Shown: piece by piece, positions 1-8,177 of the stretch | How the letters are laid out: each line of letters starts with the position of its first letter | How positions within the stretch are numbered: position 1 is the first letter of the stretch | Assembly: GCA_017794945.1 (NCBI GenBank) | Contig: CP051239.1 | Location: forward strand, 1 to 64,000 | Source: Alcanivorax sp. | GTDB taxonomy: Bacteria; Pseudomonadota; Gammaproteobacteria; Pseudomonadales; Alcanivoracaceae | Reading direction: 5' to 3' | DNA: 64,000 bases | Translations under genes and position numbers: made by a program | The notes under the pieces: generated by a model | Databases searched by the model: none | The model's input: only the letters and a program-made list of their open reading frames with translations | Told to the model about the DNA's origin: nothing

Positions 1-450
1 CGTCACCCAGGCCAGGGAGCCGGCGGCGGCGGAAATATGGGTCACCAGCATCGCCATGGAGGCGTTGCCGTCGGCGGCCAGGGCGGAGCCGCCGTTAAAG
101 CCGAACCAGCCCACCCACAGCATGCCCGCGCCCATCACCGTCATGGTCATGTTGTGCGGTTTCATGGCCTGACCGGGCCAGTCCTGACGGCGGCCCAGCA
201 CCACCGCCGCCACCAGCGCCGCCACACCGGCGGTGATGTGGACCACGGTGCCGCCGGCGAAGTCATAGAGGCCCAGCTCGGCGAGCCAGCTGCGCACCAG
301 GCCGCCGTAGAACAGGGCCAGACCCGGCAGGGTCATGAACAGCACCAGCGCGGTGGCGGTGAGAATCCAGGCGCTGTCGCTTTTATCCAGGGTGTCCGCC
401 AGCGCCAGAGACGGCGTCAGGGCCAGAAGGCCCGCAATCAGATATCGCAT
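1..450 (-). CDS. amtB: Ammonium transporter, 5' part, with internal in-frame deletion
   Basis: The gene runs off the left edge; only about 150 codons from the start are present. The product begins with a signal-like segment (MRYLIAGLLALTPSLALA) and carries Amt family motifs: FMTLPGLALFYGGLVRS in the first membrane helix, then LYDFAGGTVVHITAG and GWFGFNGGSALAADG. These two blocks normally lie about 120 residues apart, but here FYGGLVRS runs straight into WLAELGLYDFAGG without a stop. The missing part would contain several helices plus, by AmtB numbering, the Phe107 gate and Trp148; the pore histidine of the VVH motif is kept. The gene starts 9 bases after the glnK stop, with a clean GGAGG site, so the two are one operon. 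The protein may be non-functional as a channel. Confidence 0.85.
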   Translation of the reverse strand, partial: MRYLIAGLLALTPSLALADTLDKSDSAWILTATALVLFMTLPGLALFYGGLVRSWLAELGLYDFAGGTVVHITAGVAALVAAVVLGRRQDWPGQAMKPHNMTMTVMGAGMLWVGWFGFNGGSALAADGNASMAMLVTHISAAAGSLAWVT

Positions 451-459
451 GGGGCCTCC

Positions 460-810
<351 letters not shown>

Positions 811-886
811 CTAGTCCTCGCGGCCGCGCACGGCCCGGATTGCACCAGCGGGAAGCAGCCCGCCGGAATTGCACCGGCTAAGGGCA

Positions 887-902
887 TACAAAAATCGGGC
901 CA
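887..902 (-). promoter_or_regulatory. Candidate sigma-54 promoter of glnK-amt
   Basis: Read on the minus strand, the segment is TGGCCCG, four bases, then TTGTA. This resembles the -24/-12 consensus TGGCACG-N4-TTGCA with two mismatches, one of them in the usually strict -12 GC. It lies about 90 bases before the glnK start and 60-110 bases downstream of the NtrC-like sites, the usual geometry. Confidence 0.55.
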
Positions 903-963
903 GGACAGGGAGCGCCAGAAAACGGGGCATCGGGAGGGAAAAGACGTGCTGAGACGTCTATTT

Positions 964-1011
964 TGCACTATTGGCGTGCACGAATTAGGCCGAAGTCACC
1001 AATGTTGTGCA
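964..1011 (-). promoter_or_regulatory. Paired NtrC-like enhancer sites upstream of glnK
   Basis: Position 964-980 reads TGCAC-N7-GTGCA, a perfect match to the NtrC dyad. Position 995-1011 (GTCAC-N7-GTGCA) is a second, one-sided imperfect copy. Their centres are 31 bases apart, about three helical turns, as expected for cooperative NtrC dimers activating a sigma-54 promoter. Confidence 0.65.
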
Positions 1012-1069
1012 CGACCGCTGTGCAGACCTGCGCCATCTAAAGGCAGCAGGCTCTGTAGGAAGCGGTCCT

Positions 1070-1100
1070 TGTGGGAGCGGGCCCCGCCCGCGAAAGGGAG
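1070..1100. repeat. Short palindromic repeat (TGTGGGAGCGGGC family)
   Basis: TGTGGGAGCGGGC followed by GCCCGCGAAAGG. The same palindromic unit recurs in either orientation near 1519, 17650, 21358, 22443, 41997 and 45560, almost always between genes. Confidence 0.8.
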
Positions 1101-1146
1101 CGAAGCTCCCGGCAGGATCCCAGAGACTTTTCTCTCCAGAGAGCCC

Positions 1147-1260
1147 GCACCGGGATCGGGTGTGCCCATCCAGGACACGCTGCGAGTACATCCCTGTAAG
1201 CTCGGATTTGGCCATCCCTGGCCAAATACGGTCCTGGATGGGCACACCCGATCCCGGTGC
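1147..1260. repeat. Long hairpin with 30-base perfect arms (composite element, copy 1)
   Basis: Arms 1147-1176 and 1231-1260 are perfect reverse complements of 30 bases. The 54-base loop begins ACGCTGCGAGTACATCCCTG and contains an inner palindrome TTTGGCC...GGCCAAA. The loop motif recurs in the hairpin at 20956-21062, whose stem sequence is entirely different. Confidence 0.85.
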
Positions 1261-1311
1261 TCCTTGGAAGATTCCAAGCTCCCCTCCCTGGAGGGTCCGG
1301 CGGTGTTATGG

Positions 1312-1458
1312 CCCGTGGCGGTTCCGCTACCAAGTGAGCGGGGCAATGGTGGTGCCTGGAGGGAGCTGTTTGGCCAGGGAGGGCCAAACTAACAGCGGCC
1401 ATGGATGGCTTGAGCGGTCCCGGAAGGCACCACCATTGCACCGCGTCTCCGATACGGA
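1312..1458. repeat. 147-base conserved module (composite element, copy 1)
   Basis: Nearly identical to 21155-21300, differing by a few bases and small indels. It contains a hairpin with arms AATGGTGGTGCC and GGCACCACCATT and an inner TTTGGCC/GGCCAAA palindrome. It has no plausible coding frame shared by both copies. Confidence 0.9.
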
Positions 1459-1518
1459 GCACCGGACATCGGAACAGCAACCTCTCTGGCATCCCGCCGG
1501 GTGGCTAAAGCCACCCTT

Positions 1519-1541
1519 TCGCGGGCGGGGCCCGCTCCCAC
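1519..1541. repeat. Short palindromic repeat closing composite element copy 1
   Basis: CGCGGGCGGGGCCCGCTCCC unit, preceded by a small hairpin GTGGCTAAAGCCAC. The equivalent unit follows the conserved module in the second copy at 21358-21382. Confidence 0.8.
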
Positions 1542-1635
1542 AGCCCGCCCTGAAGTGGCCTAACACAGACCCGCGCCCCCGCTGGAGGGTCCCAGCTCCC
1601 ACACACCGGCATCCGCCGATGGAAGGCCCGGACGC

Positions 1636-2556
1636 TTAGTAGAGGTAGGTGAACATCTTGCGGCGGTATTCGCTGGCCAGCGGGTCGCCCTTGGGCAGGC
1701 ACTCGAACACTTCCAGCAGCGCGGAGCGGGCCACGCCATCCTGGTAGTCGCGGTGATCGCGCAGCAACCGCAGCAGCGCGTCCAGGCCGGGCTGAAACTG
1801 GCCGGCGGCGGCGGCGCGCAGGCCGTAGGCATGCAGGTCTTCCGGCTTGCCGTCCTGCTCGATGCGCGCCTGCAGCTCCTTCAGGCCGACGCCGTCGTTG
1901 TCGAGTTTTTCCAGCAACGCGAAGCGGACCCGGAACGGACGCAGCGCTTCCACGTCCTCGGTGACTTCCGCCAGCACCGACTGGGCCTCGTCGGTACGGC
2001 CTTCGCCGAGCAGGTACTCCACCAGCAGCGCCCGGAAGGCGTGCTTGTCCGGCTGCTCGGAGAGCATTTGCCGCAAGGCCTGCTCGGCCTGGGCGCCCTG
2101 CCCGGCGTCGATCGCCATGCGGATTTGCTCCAGGAAGCCCTCCTCCTGCTCTTGCTGGGCGGCGTCCGGATCCACCACCGGGGTAAGCCACTGGCGCACC
2201 GCGCTTTCGGTTTGCGCGCCTTCCAGTTCGCTGACAAGCTGGCCCTGATAGACCATCTTCAGGGACGGCAGATCGCGCACCCCGAATTGACTGGTGAGGT
2301 TGGCCTGCTCGTCGGCATTGACCTTGGCGAGGACGAACTTGCCCTGGTACTCCTGGACCAGTTTTTCCAGCAGTACGGTCATCTGCTGGCTGGGCTGGCT
2401 CCAGGACGCCCAGAAATCAAACAGCACGGGCACCTGGCGTGAATGCTCCAGCAGTTGCTGAACGTTTTGTTCCGTGACGTCGATAGTGGCGGCGGCGTTG
2501 TCCTGCACGGTTGCTCCTTGAAGCGGCTGGCTAAGCGAGTGTGAATTGCGCTGCAT
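1636..2556 (-). CDS. cnoX: Chaperedoxin CnoX/YbbN-type thioredoxin-TPR protein
   Basis: Residues about 25-125 form a thioredoxin fold and the remainder is TPR-like helices, the architecture of CnoX (YbbN), a holdase that protects aggregation-prone proteins and hands them to GroEL. The usual active site WCxxC is here WASWSQPSQ, so both cysteines are replaced by serine and no thiol redox chemistry is possible at that site; E. coli CnoX keeps one cysteine. The downstream cis-proline region (VRDLPSLKMVYQG) is intact. Start chosen at the ATG at 2556; a TTG three codons earlier is possible, and neither has a strong ribosome site. Single-gene unit, divergent from fadE. Confidence 0.88.
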   Translation of the reverse strand: MQRNSHSLSQPLQGATVQDNAAATIDVTEQNVQQLLEHSRQVPVLFDFWASWSQPSQQMTVLLEKLVQEYQGKFVLAKVNADEQANLTSQFGVRDLPSLKMVYQGQLVSELEGAQTESAVRQWLTPVVDPDAAQQEQEEGFLEQIRMAIDAGQGAQAEQALRQMLSEQPDKHAFRALLVEYLLGEGRTDEAQSVLAEVTEDVEALRPFRVRFALLEKLDNDGVGLKELQARIEQDGKPEDLHAYGLRAAAAGQFQPGLDALLRLLRDHRDYQDGVARSALLEVFECLPKGDPLASEYRRKMFTYLY

Positions 2557-2799
2557 TGTACTCAAATGGGGCTTTGGATACAGGATGCAAGTGGCCGGAT
2601 TAAATACTGTTAAATCAAGACGAAAGCGGCATCATGGGCGTTAGTATTCCCCTAGGGGTCAGGAACAGGCGTTCACGTGCCGTACATGCCCGCTCGGTAC
2701 CCTGTCGTTTGATTCGTGACGAGACCCACGCCTGCCCGGAGGCGCGTTTCCGGTTCATACTTGTGATCGACAAGTGAAGTCCTGGCAAAGGAGATGACC
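2557..2799. other. Divergent promoter region between cnoX and fadE
   Basis: About 240 bases. It contains two short perfect palindromes, CCCCTAGGGG (2649-2658) and GAACAGGCGTTC (2663-2674), that could bind a regulator of fadE. The second is only loosely like the PsrA half-sites. No gene is visible. Confidence 0.4.
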
Positions 2800-5256
2800 A
2801 TGCTGAGCCTTTTGGCCCTGGTAATTCTGGTCGCTACATTGACGACCATTTTCTACATGCAGCTATCCCTGACCGTCGGCAGCGTGACGTTCGCGGTGGT
2901 CTGGTTGCTGTGCGGTCTGTTGGCATCCTGGTTGTATAACCCGATTCTTCTGATTCTGCTGGCCGGCGCGCTGGTGGTGCTCAACCATCCCGGCCTGCGC
3001 CGCAAGCTGATCAGCAAGCCGGTCTATCAGGCGCTCGGTAAGATGATGCCGCCGATCGGCGATACCGAGCGCGAGGCCATCGAGGCCGGCGCCACCTGGT
3101 TCGAGGCGGAGCTGTTCAGCGGCAAGCCCGACTGGGATGATTTTTCCAAGGTGAATTTCACCCAGCTCACCGAGGACGAGCAGTCGTTCCTGGATAACGA
3201 GGTTCAGGAACTGTGTGAAATGCTCGACGAGTGGAAGATTTACCACGAGCACAAGGATCTGCCCGAGGAAGTCTGGGACTTTCTGAAAACCAAGGGCTTC
3301 TTCAGCCTGATCATTCCCAAGGAATACGGCGGTCGGGACTTCAGCGCCTACGCGCAAAGCCGCACCATGAGCAAGATCGCCACCCGCTCGCTGACCACCG
3401 CGGTGACCGCCATGGTGCCCAACTCCCTGGGCCCCGGCGAGCTGCTCGCCAAATACGGTACCGAGGAGCAAAAACAGCGCTGGTTGCCGGGCCTGTCCAA
3501 CGGCGATGAGATTCCCTGCTTCGGCCTGACCGGTCCGGAAGCCGGCTCCGACGCCGGCGCCATCCCCGACAGCGGTGTGATCTGTAAGCAGACCGTGGAC
3601 GGCGAGGAAGTGTTGGGCATGCGCCTGAACTTCGCCAAGCGCTGGATCACCCTGGCGCCCATCGCCACCGTGGTGGGGCTGGCCTTTAAACTCTACGACC
3701 CGGACCACCTGCTCGGCGACCAGGACGAGCTGGGCATTACCTGCGCCCTGCTGCCCGCCGACACCGAAGGCGTGGAAATCGGCCGTCGCCACAACCCGGG
3801 CGGCTCGCCCTTCATGAACGGCCCGATCAACGGCAAGGACGTGTTCGTGCCGCTGGACGCCATCATCGGCGGTCCGGAAATGGCCGGCAAAGGCTGGCGC
3901 ATGCTGATTGAGTGCCTGGGCGCGGGCCGTGGCGTGTCCCTGCCGGCCCTGGCCACCGCCAGCGGCGAGATGGGCTACCGCATGACCGGCGCCTTCTCAC
4001 GCATCCGCCGCCAGTTCGGCACCGCCGTGGGCCACTTCGAGGGCGTGCAGGAAGCGTCCGCGGAAGTGGCGGGCCTTGCCTACACCCTGGAAGCCTACCG
4101 CCACCTGGTCACCCGTGGCCTTGAGGAAGGCACCATCTCCGTGGTCACGGCCATGGCCAAGTACCACTCCACGGAAATGATGCGGATTCTGATCAACAAC
4201 GGCATGGACATCGCCAGTGGCCGGGCCGTGCAGATGGGCCCGCGTAACTTCATGGCCCTGGCCTATCAGTCCATTCCCGTGGCGATCACCGTGGAAGGCG
4301 CGAATATCCTGACCCGCTCGCTGATGATCTTCGGTCAGGGCGCGATGCGCTGCCATCCGTACCTGTACGACGAGCTGCAGGCGATTCAGGACGAGGACCA
4401 GGAGCGCGGCCTGAACACCTTCGAAGGCCTGTTCTTCAAGCACGCCGGCCACACCCTGGGCAACATGAGCCGGGGCCTGGTGCACGGTCTCAGCGGCGCC
4501 GCTCTGGCGGAGATCCCGGCCAACGCGGACAGCTTCAGCGCCCCCTGGTACCGCCTGATCACCCGTTACAGCGCGGTCCTGGCGAGCTTCTCCGACGTGG
4601 CCTTCGCGCTGCTGGGCGGCGACCTCAAACGCCGCGAGATGGTATCCGCGCGCCTCGGCGACGTGCACAGCCAGCTGCTGATCGCCTGCGGGGTGCTCAA
4701 GTTCCACGCCACCCTGCCCCGCGACGAGGCCAATGACGCGCACGCCCGCTACGCGCTGCAGCGTGCGTTCAGCCAGATCCACGACGCGGTGGAAGACTTC
4801 GCCCGCAACTTCGGCTACATGGGCGTGGCGCGCATTCTCAAAGGCGTGTTCTTCCCGTTCGGCCGGCCCGCCGGTGCTCAGAAGCCCAGCGACGAGCTGA
4901 TCCGCACCCTGGGCGAGCAGATCATGAACCCCAGCAGCGTGCGCGACGCGCTGGCCGCCAACGCCTACATCAGCGTGGACCCGCAAGACAGCATCGGTCG
5001 GGTGGAAGTCACCTACAACAAGCTGCTGGAGGTGGAGCGCGACTACGAAGCCTTCCTGAAGGCGGACGGCAAGGGCAAGCTGGAGGGCGAGACCCTCCAG
5101 GCCAGGCTGGAAGACGCCGCCGCCAAGGGCATCATCCCCAACGACCAGGTACAGGCGATTCTCGACTACGACGAGATGCGTTACGACTGCCTGCTCACCG
5201 ACGCCTTCGACAAGGAGTTGAAGGAAGTCGACATGAACACCCAGCGGCCGACCTGA
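2800..5256 (+). CDS. fadE: Acyl-CoA dehydrogenase FadE (long membrane-associated form)
   Basis: The 818-residue product matches the long bacterial FadE class (E. coli about 814). It catalyses the first, FAD-dependent step of fatty acid beta-oxidation. Two or three hydrophobic segments lie in the first 65 residues (MLSLLALVILVATL..., LLILLAGALVVL), consistent with membrane attachment. The acyl-CoA dehydrogenase domains follow: CFGLTGPEAGSDAGA in the middle domain and TVEGANILTRSLMIFGQGA in the C-terminal part, then the FadE-specific C-terminal domain. The ribosome site AAAGGAG at 2787-2793 sits six bases before the ATG at 2800 but directly against the ATG at 2794, so 2800 is preferred. It ends in a clear terminator. 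Confidence 0.96.
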   Translation: MLSLLALVILVATLTTIFYMQLSLTVGSVTFAVVWLLCGLLASWLYNPILLILLAGALVVLNHPGLRRKLISKPVYQALGKMMPPIGDTEREAIEAGATWFEAELFSGKPDWDDFSKVNFTQLTEDEQSFLDNEVQELCEMLDEWKIYHEHKDLPEEVWDFLKTKGFFSLIIPKEYGGRDFSAYAQSRTMSKIATRSLTTAVTAMVPNSLGPGELLAKYGTEEQKQRWLPGLSNGDEIPCFGLTGPEAGSDAGAIPDSGVICKQTVDGEEVLGMRLNFAKRWITLAPIATVVGLAFKLYDPDHLLGDQDELGITCALLPADTEGVEIGRRHNPGGSPFMNGPINGKDVFVPLDAIIGGPEMAGKGWRMLIECLGAGRGVSLPALATASGEMGYRMTGAFSRIRRQFGTAVGHFEGVQEASAEVAGLAYTLEAYRHLVTRGLEEGTISVVTAMAKYHSTEMMRILINNGMDIASGRAVQMGPRNFMALAYQSIPVAITVEGANILTRSLMIFGQGAMRCHPYLYDELQAIQDEDQERGLNTFEGLFFKHAGHTLGNMSRGLVHGLSGAALAEIPANADSFSAPWYRLITRYSAVLASFSDVAFALLGGDLKRREMVSARLGDVHSQLLIACGVLKFHATLPRDEANDAHARYALQRAFSQIHDAVEDFARNFGYMGVARILKGVFFPFGRPAGAQKPSDELIRTLGEQIMNPSSVRDALAANAYISVDPQDSIGRVEVTYNKLLEVERDYEAFLKADGKGKLEGETLQARLEDAAAKGIIPNDQVQAILDYDEMRYDCLLTDAFDKELKEVDMNTQRPT

Positions 5257-5280
5257 TCCCGGCCCGGGTAACCCCTCAAA

Positions 5281-5308
5281 AGCCGCCCTCCGGGGCGGCT
5301 TTTTTTTG
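5281..5308 (+). terminator. Rho-independent terminator of fadE
   Basis: Stem AGCCGCCC / GGGCGGCT with loop TCCG, followed by eight T residues, about 25 bases after the fadE stop. Confidence 0.93.
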
Positions 5309-5439
5309 TTCAATCGATCCCACTCCGGCGAAATTTAACAATGGCGGGCCACCGCGCCGCTTTCACCGGCTAGCGGTTTCGACTAGGCTTTCCGCGACTC
5401 GCCTTCGGCGCCAACCCATATTCGTAAAGATCCCCCGTA

Positions 5440-6147
5440 ATGACAGTGGCATTCGAGGAAAAGGCGGTTCTGGAATTCAAGGGCCGCATGCTGATGATGA
5501 CGGTCCTGTTGCTCAAGGACCTGGACCCCAACACCCTGCACCGCCAGGTCAGCCAGCGGCTCGACGAGGCCGCCCAGTGGCTGCGTGACGCGCCCGTGGT
5601 GGTCGACCTGGCCGACCCCGGGAGCGCCGACCAGGTGGGCCTGATGGCGGCCGTCGACACCCTGCGCGGCCTGGGCGTGAACCTGGTGGCGCTGGCCCGC
5701 AACGAGCATCTGGACAGCGACACCGCCGCCATGCTCGGCCTGGGCAGCATCAGCCTGGCCGGCGGCCGGGACGTGCCGCGCAGCGCCGAACCGGCGCCCG
5801 CCGAGCAGCCGGCGGAGCCGGGCCACACCCTGGTGATCGACCAGCCGGTGCGCTCCGGCCAGCAGATCTACAGCCGTGGCGATCTGATCGTGCTGGCGCC
5901 GGTGAGCACCGGCGCGGAGCTGCTCGCCGAAGGCCACATCCACGTTTACAACACCCTGCGCGGGCGCGCGCTGGCCGGCGTGCGCGGCGACCAGAGCGCG
6001 CGCATCTTCTGCCAGAAACTGGACGCGGAGCTGGTCTCCATCGCCGGAATTTACCGGGTCGCCGAAGACCTGCCCGAACAACACCGCAAGCAGGCGGTGC
6101 ACATCACTCTGGACGGCGACGCCATGCGCTTCGCGGACCTCAAATAA
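5440..6147 (+). CDS. minC: Septum site-determining protein MinC
   Basis: The 235-residue product has an N-terminal FtsZ-inhibiting domain (about 1-100), a short proline/glutamate-rich linker, and the C-terminal beta-helix domain with VRSGQQIYSRGDLIVL, GAELLAEGHIHVYNTLRGRALAGVRGD and IFCQKLDAELVSIAG split over residues about 130-225. MinC blocks FtsZ ring formation at cell poles in complex with MinD. It is the first gene of minCDE and lies 35 bases before minD. Confidence 0.97.
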   Translation: MTVAFEEKAVLEFKGRMLMMTVLLLKDLDPNTLHRQVSQRLDEAAQWLRDAPVVVDLADPGSADQVGLMAAVDTLRGLGVNLVALARNEHLDSDTAAMLGLGSISLAGGRDVPRSAEPAPAEQPAEPGHTLVIDQPVRSGQQIYSRGDLIVLAPVSTGAELLAEGHIHVYNTLRGRALAGVRGDQSARIFCQKLDAELVSIAGIYRVAEDLPEQHRKQAVHITLDGDAMRFADLK

Positions 6148-6182
6148 GCCATACCCGACAGCAAAACCTAGGAGACGAGATC

Positions 6183-6998
6183 GTGACAAAAATCGTGGTC
6201 GTAACATCCGGCAAGGGCGGCGTGGGCAAAACCACCACCAGCGCCGCGCTGGCAACCGGCCTCGCCCAGCGCGGCCATAAAACCACGGTCATCGATTTTG
6301 ACGTGGGCCTGCGCAACCTGGATCTGATCATGGGCTGTGAGCGGCGCGTGGTCTACGACCTGGTCAATGTGATCAACGGCGATGCCAACCTGAAACAGGG
6401 CCTGATCAAGGACAAGCGCGTCGAGGACCTGTTCATCCTGCCCGCTTCCCAGACCCGGGACAAAGACGCCCTGACCCTGGAAGGCGTGGAAAAAGTCCTG
6501 GAAGGGCTCAAGGAAATGGGCATGGAATACATCATCTGCGACAGCCCGGCGGGCATCGAGAAAGGCGCGCTCACGGCCGCCTATTTCGCCGACGAAGCGG
6601 TGGTGGTGACCAACCCGGAAGTGTCCAGCGTGCGCGACTCCGACCGCATTCTCGGCATTCTCTCCAGCAAGACCCGCAAGGCCGAGCGGGGCGAAGGCGA
6701 CATTCCCGCCAGCCTGCTGCTGACCCGCTATTCCCCGGAACGGGTGGAGCGCGGCGAGATGCTGTCCGTGGAGGACGTGAAGGACATCCTGGCGATCGAC
6801 CTGCTGGGCGTGATTCCGGAATCCCAGGCGGTGCTCAACGCCAGTAACAGCGGCGCGCCGGTAATTCTCGACAGCGAATCCGACGCCGGCAAGGCCTATG
6901 AGGACGCGGTCGCCCGCTTCCTCGGCGAGCAGCGCCCGCACCGCTTCCTCACCGCCAATAAGAAAGGACTCTTCGGCCGTCTGTTCGGAGCGCAATGA
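6183..6998 (+). CDS. minD: Septum site-determining ATPase MinD
   Basis: A ParA/MinD-type ATPase of 271 residues with the deviant Walker A motif GKGGVGKTT near the start, FDVGLRNLDL in switch I, CDSPAGIE in switch II, and a basic amphipathic C-terminus (KKGLFGRLFGAQ) that inserts into the membrane when ATP is bound. It recruits MinC and is displaced by MinE. The start is GTG at 6183 with the site TAGGAGACGAG before it. Its end overlaps the minE start by four bases. Confidence 0.98.
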   Translation: MTKIVVVTSGKGGVGKTTTSAALATGLAQRGHKTTVIDFDVGLRNLDLIMGCERRVVYDLVNVINGDANLKQGLIKDKRVEDLFILPASQTRDKDALTLEGVEKVLEGLKEMGMEYIICDSPAGIEKGALTAAYFADEAVVVTNPEVSSVRDSDRILGILSSKTRKAERGEGDIPASLLLTRYSPERVERGEMLSVEDVKDILAIDLLGVIPESQAVLNASNSGAPVILDSESDAGKAYEDAVARFLGEQRPHRFLTANKKGLFGRLFGAQ

Positions 6999-7249
6999 TG
7001 AGCATTTTCAGCTACCTGCTTCCCAAGAAAGAGAAATCCGCCTCGGTCGCCAAGGAGCGCCTGCAGATCATAGTGGCCCGCGAGCGGGCCACTCGCGGCG
7101 GTCCCGACTACCTGCCCCAGTTGCAGGAAGAGCTGCTGATGGTGGTGCGCAAATACGTGGAGGTGGACCAGGACGCCATCAATATCCAGGTGGACCGGGA
7201 ATCCGGCTGCGAGATTTTGGAATTGAACATCACTCTGCCCGACGAATAG
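6995..7249 (+). CDS. minE: Cell division topological specificity factor MinE
   Basis: An 84-residue protein starting inside the end of minD (ATGA overlap). It has the MinD-interacting N-terminal helix (SVAKERLQIIVARERATRG) and the C-terminal dimer domain ending ILELNITLPDE. It drives Min pole-to-pole oscillation by stimulating MinD ATPase. The gene after it is convergent; the gap has only a weak hairpin (GGCTCC/GGAGCC, 7359-7376). Confidence 0.97.
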   Translation: MMSIFSYLLPKKEKSASVAKERLQIIVARERATRGGPDYLPQLQEELLMVVRKYVEVDQDAINIQVDRESGCEILELNITLPDE

Positions 7250-7395
7250 GCCGGGCCTCGCTTGACTACTGTTCGGATGTACAGTAACTTCAGAAGTCCG
7301 GTGAGCCCTCCTCAGGTTTTCTTTTCTGCGACCCCTCGGAAGGCCTGATCGATCTCCAGGCTCCAAGGATGGAGCCGGGCTCCCGGACCTTATTC

Positions 7396-8175
7396 CTACC
7401 CCATGTGCCAGCCGTGGCTGACCACGATGGACTGGCCGGTCAACGCCGCCGAGGGGAACGCCGCCAGCGTCACCGCCAGCTCACTGATGTCTTCCACGGT
7501 GGTGAACTCGCCGTCCACCGTGTTCCTGAGCATCACATTGCGGATCACGTCCTCTTCCGAGATACCCAGCTCACGGGCCTGCTCCGGAATCTGCTTATCC
7601 ACCAGCGGCGTGCGCACGAACCCCGGACAAATGATGTTGCTGCGCACCCCGTGCCCGGCGCCTTCCTTGGCCACCGCCCGGCACAGCCCCAGCAGGCCGT
7701 GCTTGGCGGCCACATAGGGCGCTTTCAGCGGCGAGGCCTCCATGGAGTGCACCGAACCCATGTACAGCAGCGTACCGCCCTGCCCCGCGTACATATGACG
7801 CAGCGCCGCGCGCGTGAGCAGGAAAGCACCGTCCAGATGCACGCTCGTCACCTTGCGCCAATCCGCCAGCGCCAGCTTGTCCAGCGACTCGATGTGCTGG
7901 ATGCCGGCGTTGGCGAAGGCGATGTCGAGCCGGCCCCAGGTGTCCACCACTCGCTGAATACCGGCGTCCACCGCCTGTTCATCGGTGACGTCCATGGCCA
8001 GCGCCAGGGCCTCGCCGCCGGCTTCACGGATCGCCGTGGCCGCTTCCTCGGCGGTGGCGCTGTCCAGATCCGCCACCGCCACCCAGGCGCCTTCGCGGGC
8101 GTACCGCTCGGCGATGGCCCGGCCGATGCCGCGACCGGCCCCGGTGATCACCGCGACGCGTTGTTCAAGACGCAT
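7396..8175 (-). CDS. bdhA: 3-hydroxybutyrate dehydrogenase (SDR family)
   Basis: The 259-residue product is a short-chain dehydrogenase with the cofactor motif [11 protein letters not shown] at residues about 90, a catalytic Ser in YMGSVHS and YVAAKHG supplying Tyr and Lys. The C-terminus ending SHGWHMG is typical of (R)-3-hydroxybutyrate dehydrogenases, which interconvert 3-hydroxybutyrate and acetoacetate with NAD. Start at 8175 was chosen because it is two bases after the livM stop; a longer frame to 8475 lies inside livM. It is therefore the last gene of the ABC transporter operon, suggesting that the imported substrate or its breakdown product is a 3-hydroxyacid. Confidence 0.92.
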   Translation of the reverse strand: MRLEQRVAVITGAGRGIGRAIAERYAREGAWVAVADLDSATAEEAATAIREAGGEALALAMDVTDEQAVDAGIQRVVDTWGRLDIAFANAGIQHIESLDKLALADWRKVTSVHLDGAFLLTRAALRHMYAGQGGTLLYMGSVHSMEASPLKAPYVAAKHGLLGLCRAVAKEGAGHGVRSNIICPGFVRTPLVDKQIPEQARELGISEEDVIRNVMLRNTVDGEFTTVEDISELAVTLAAFPSAALTGQSIVVSHGWHMG

Positions 8176-8177
8176 GA

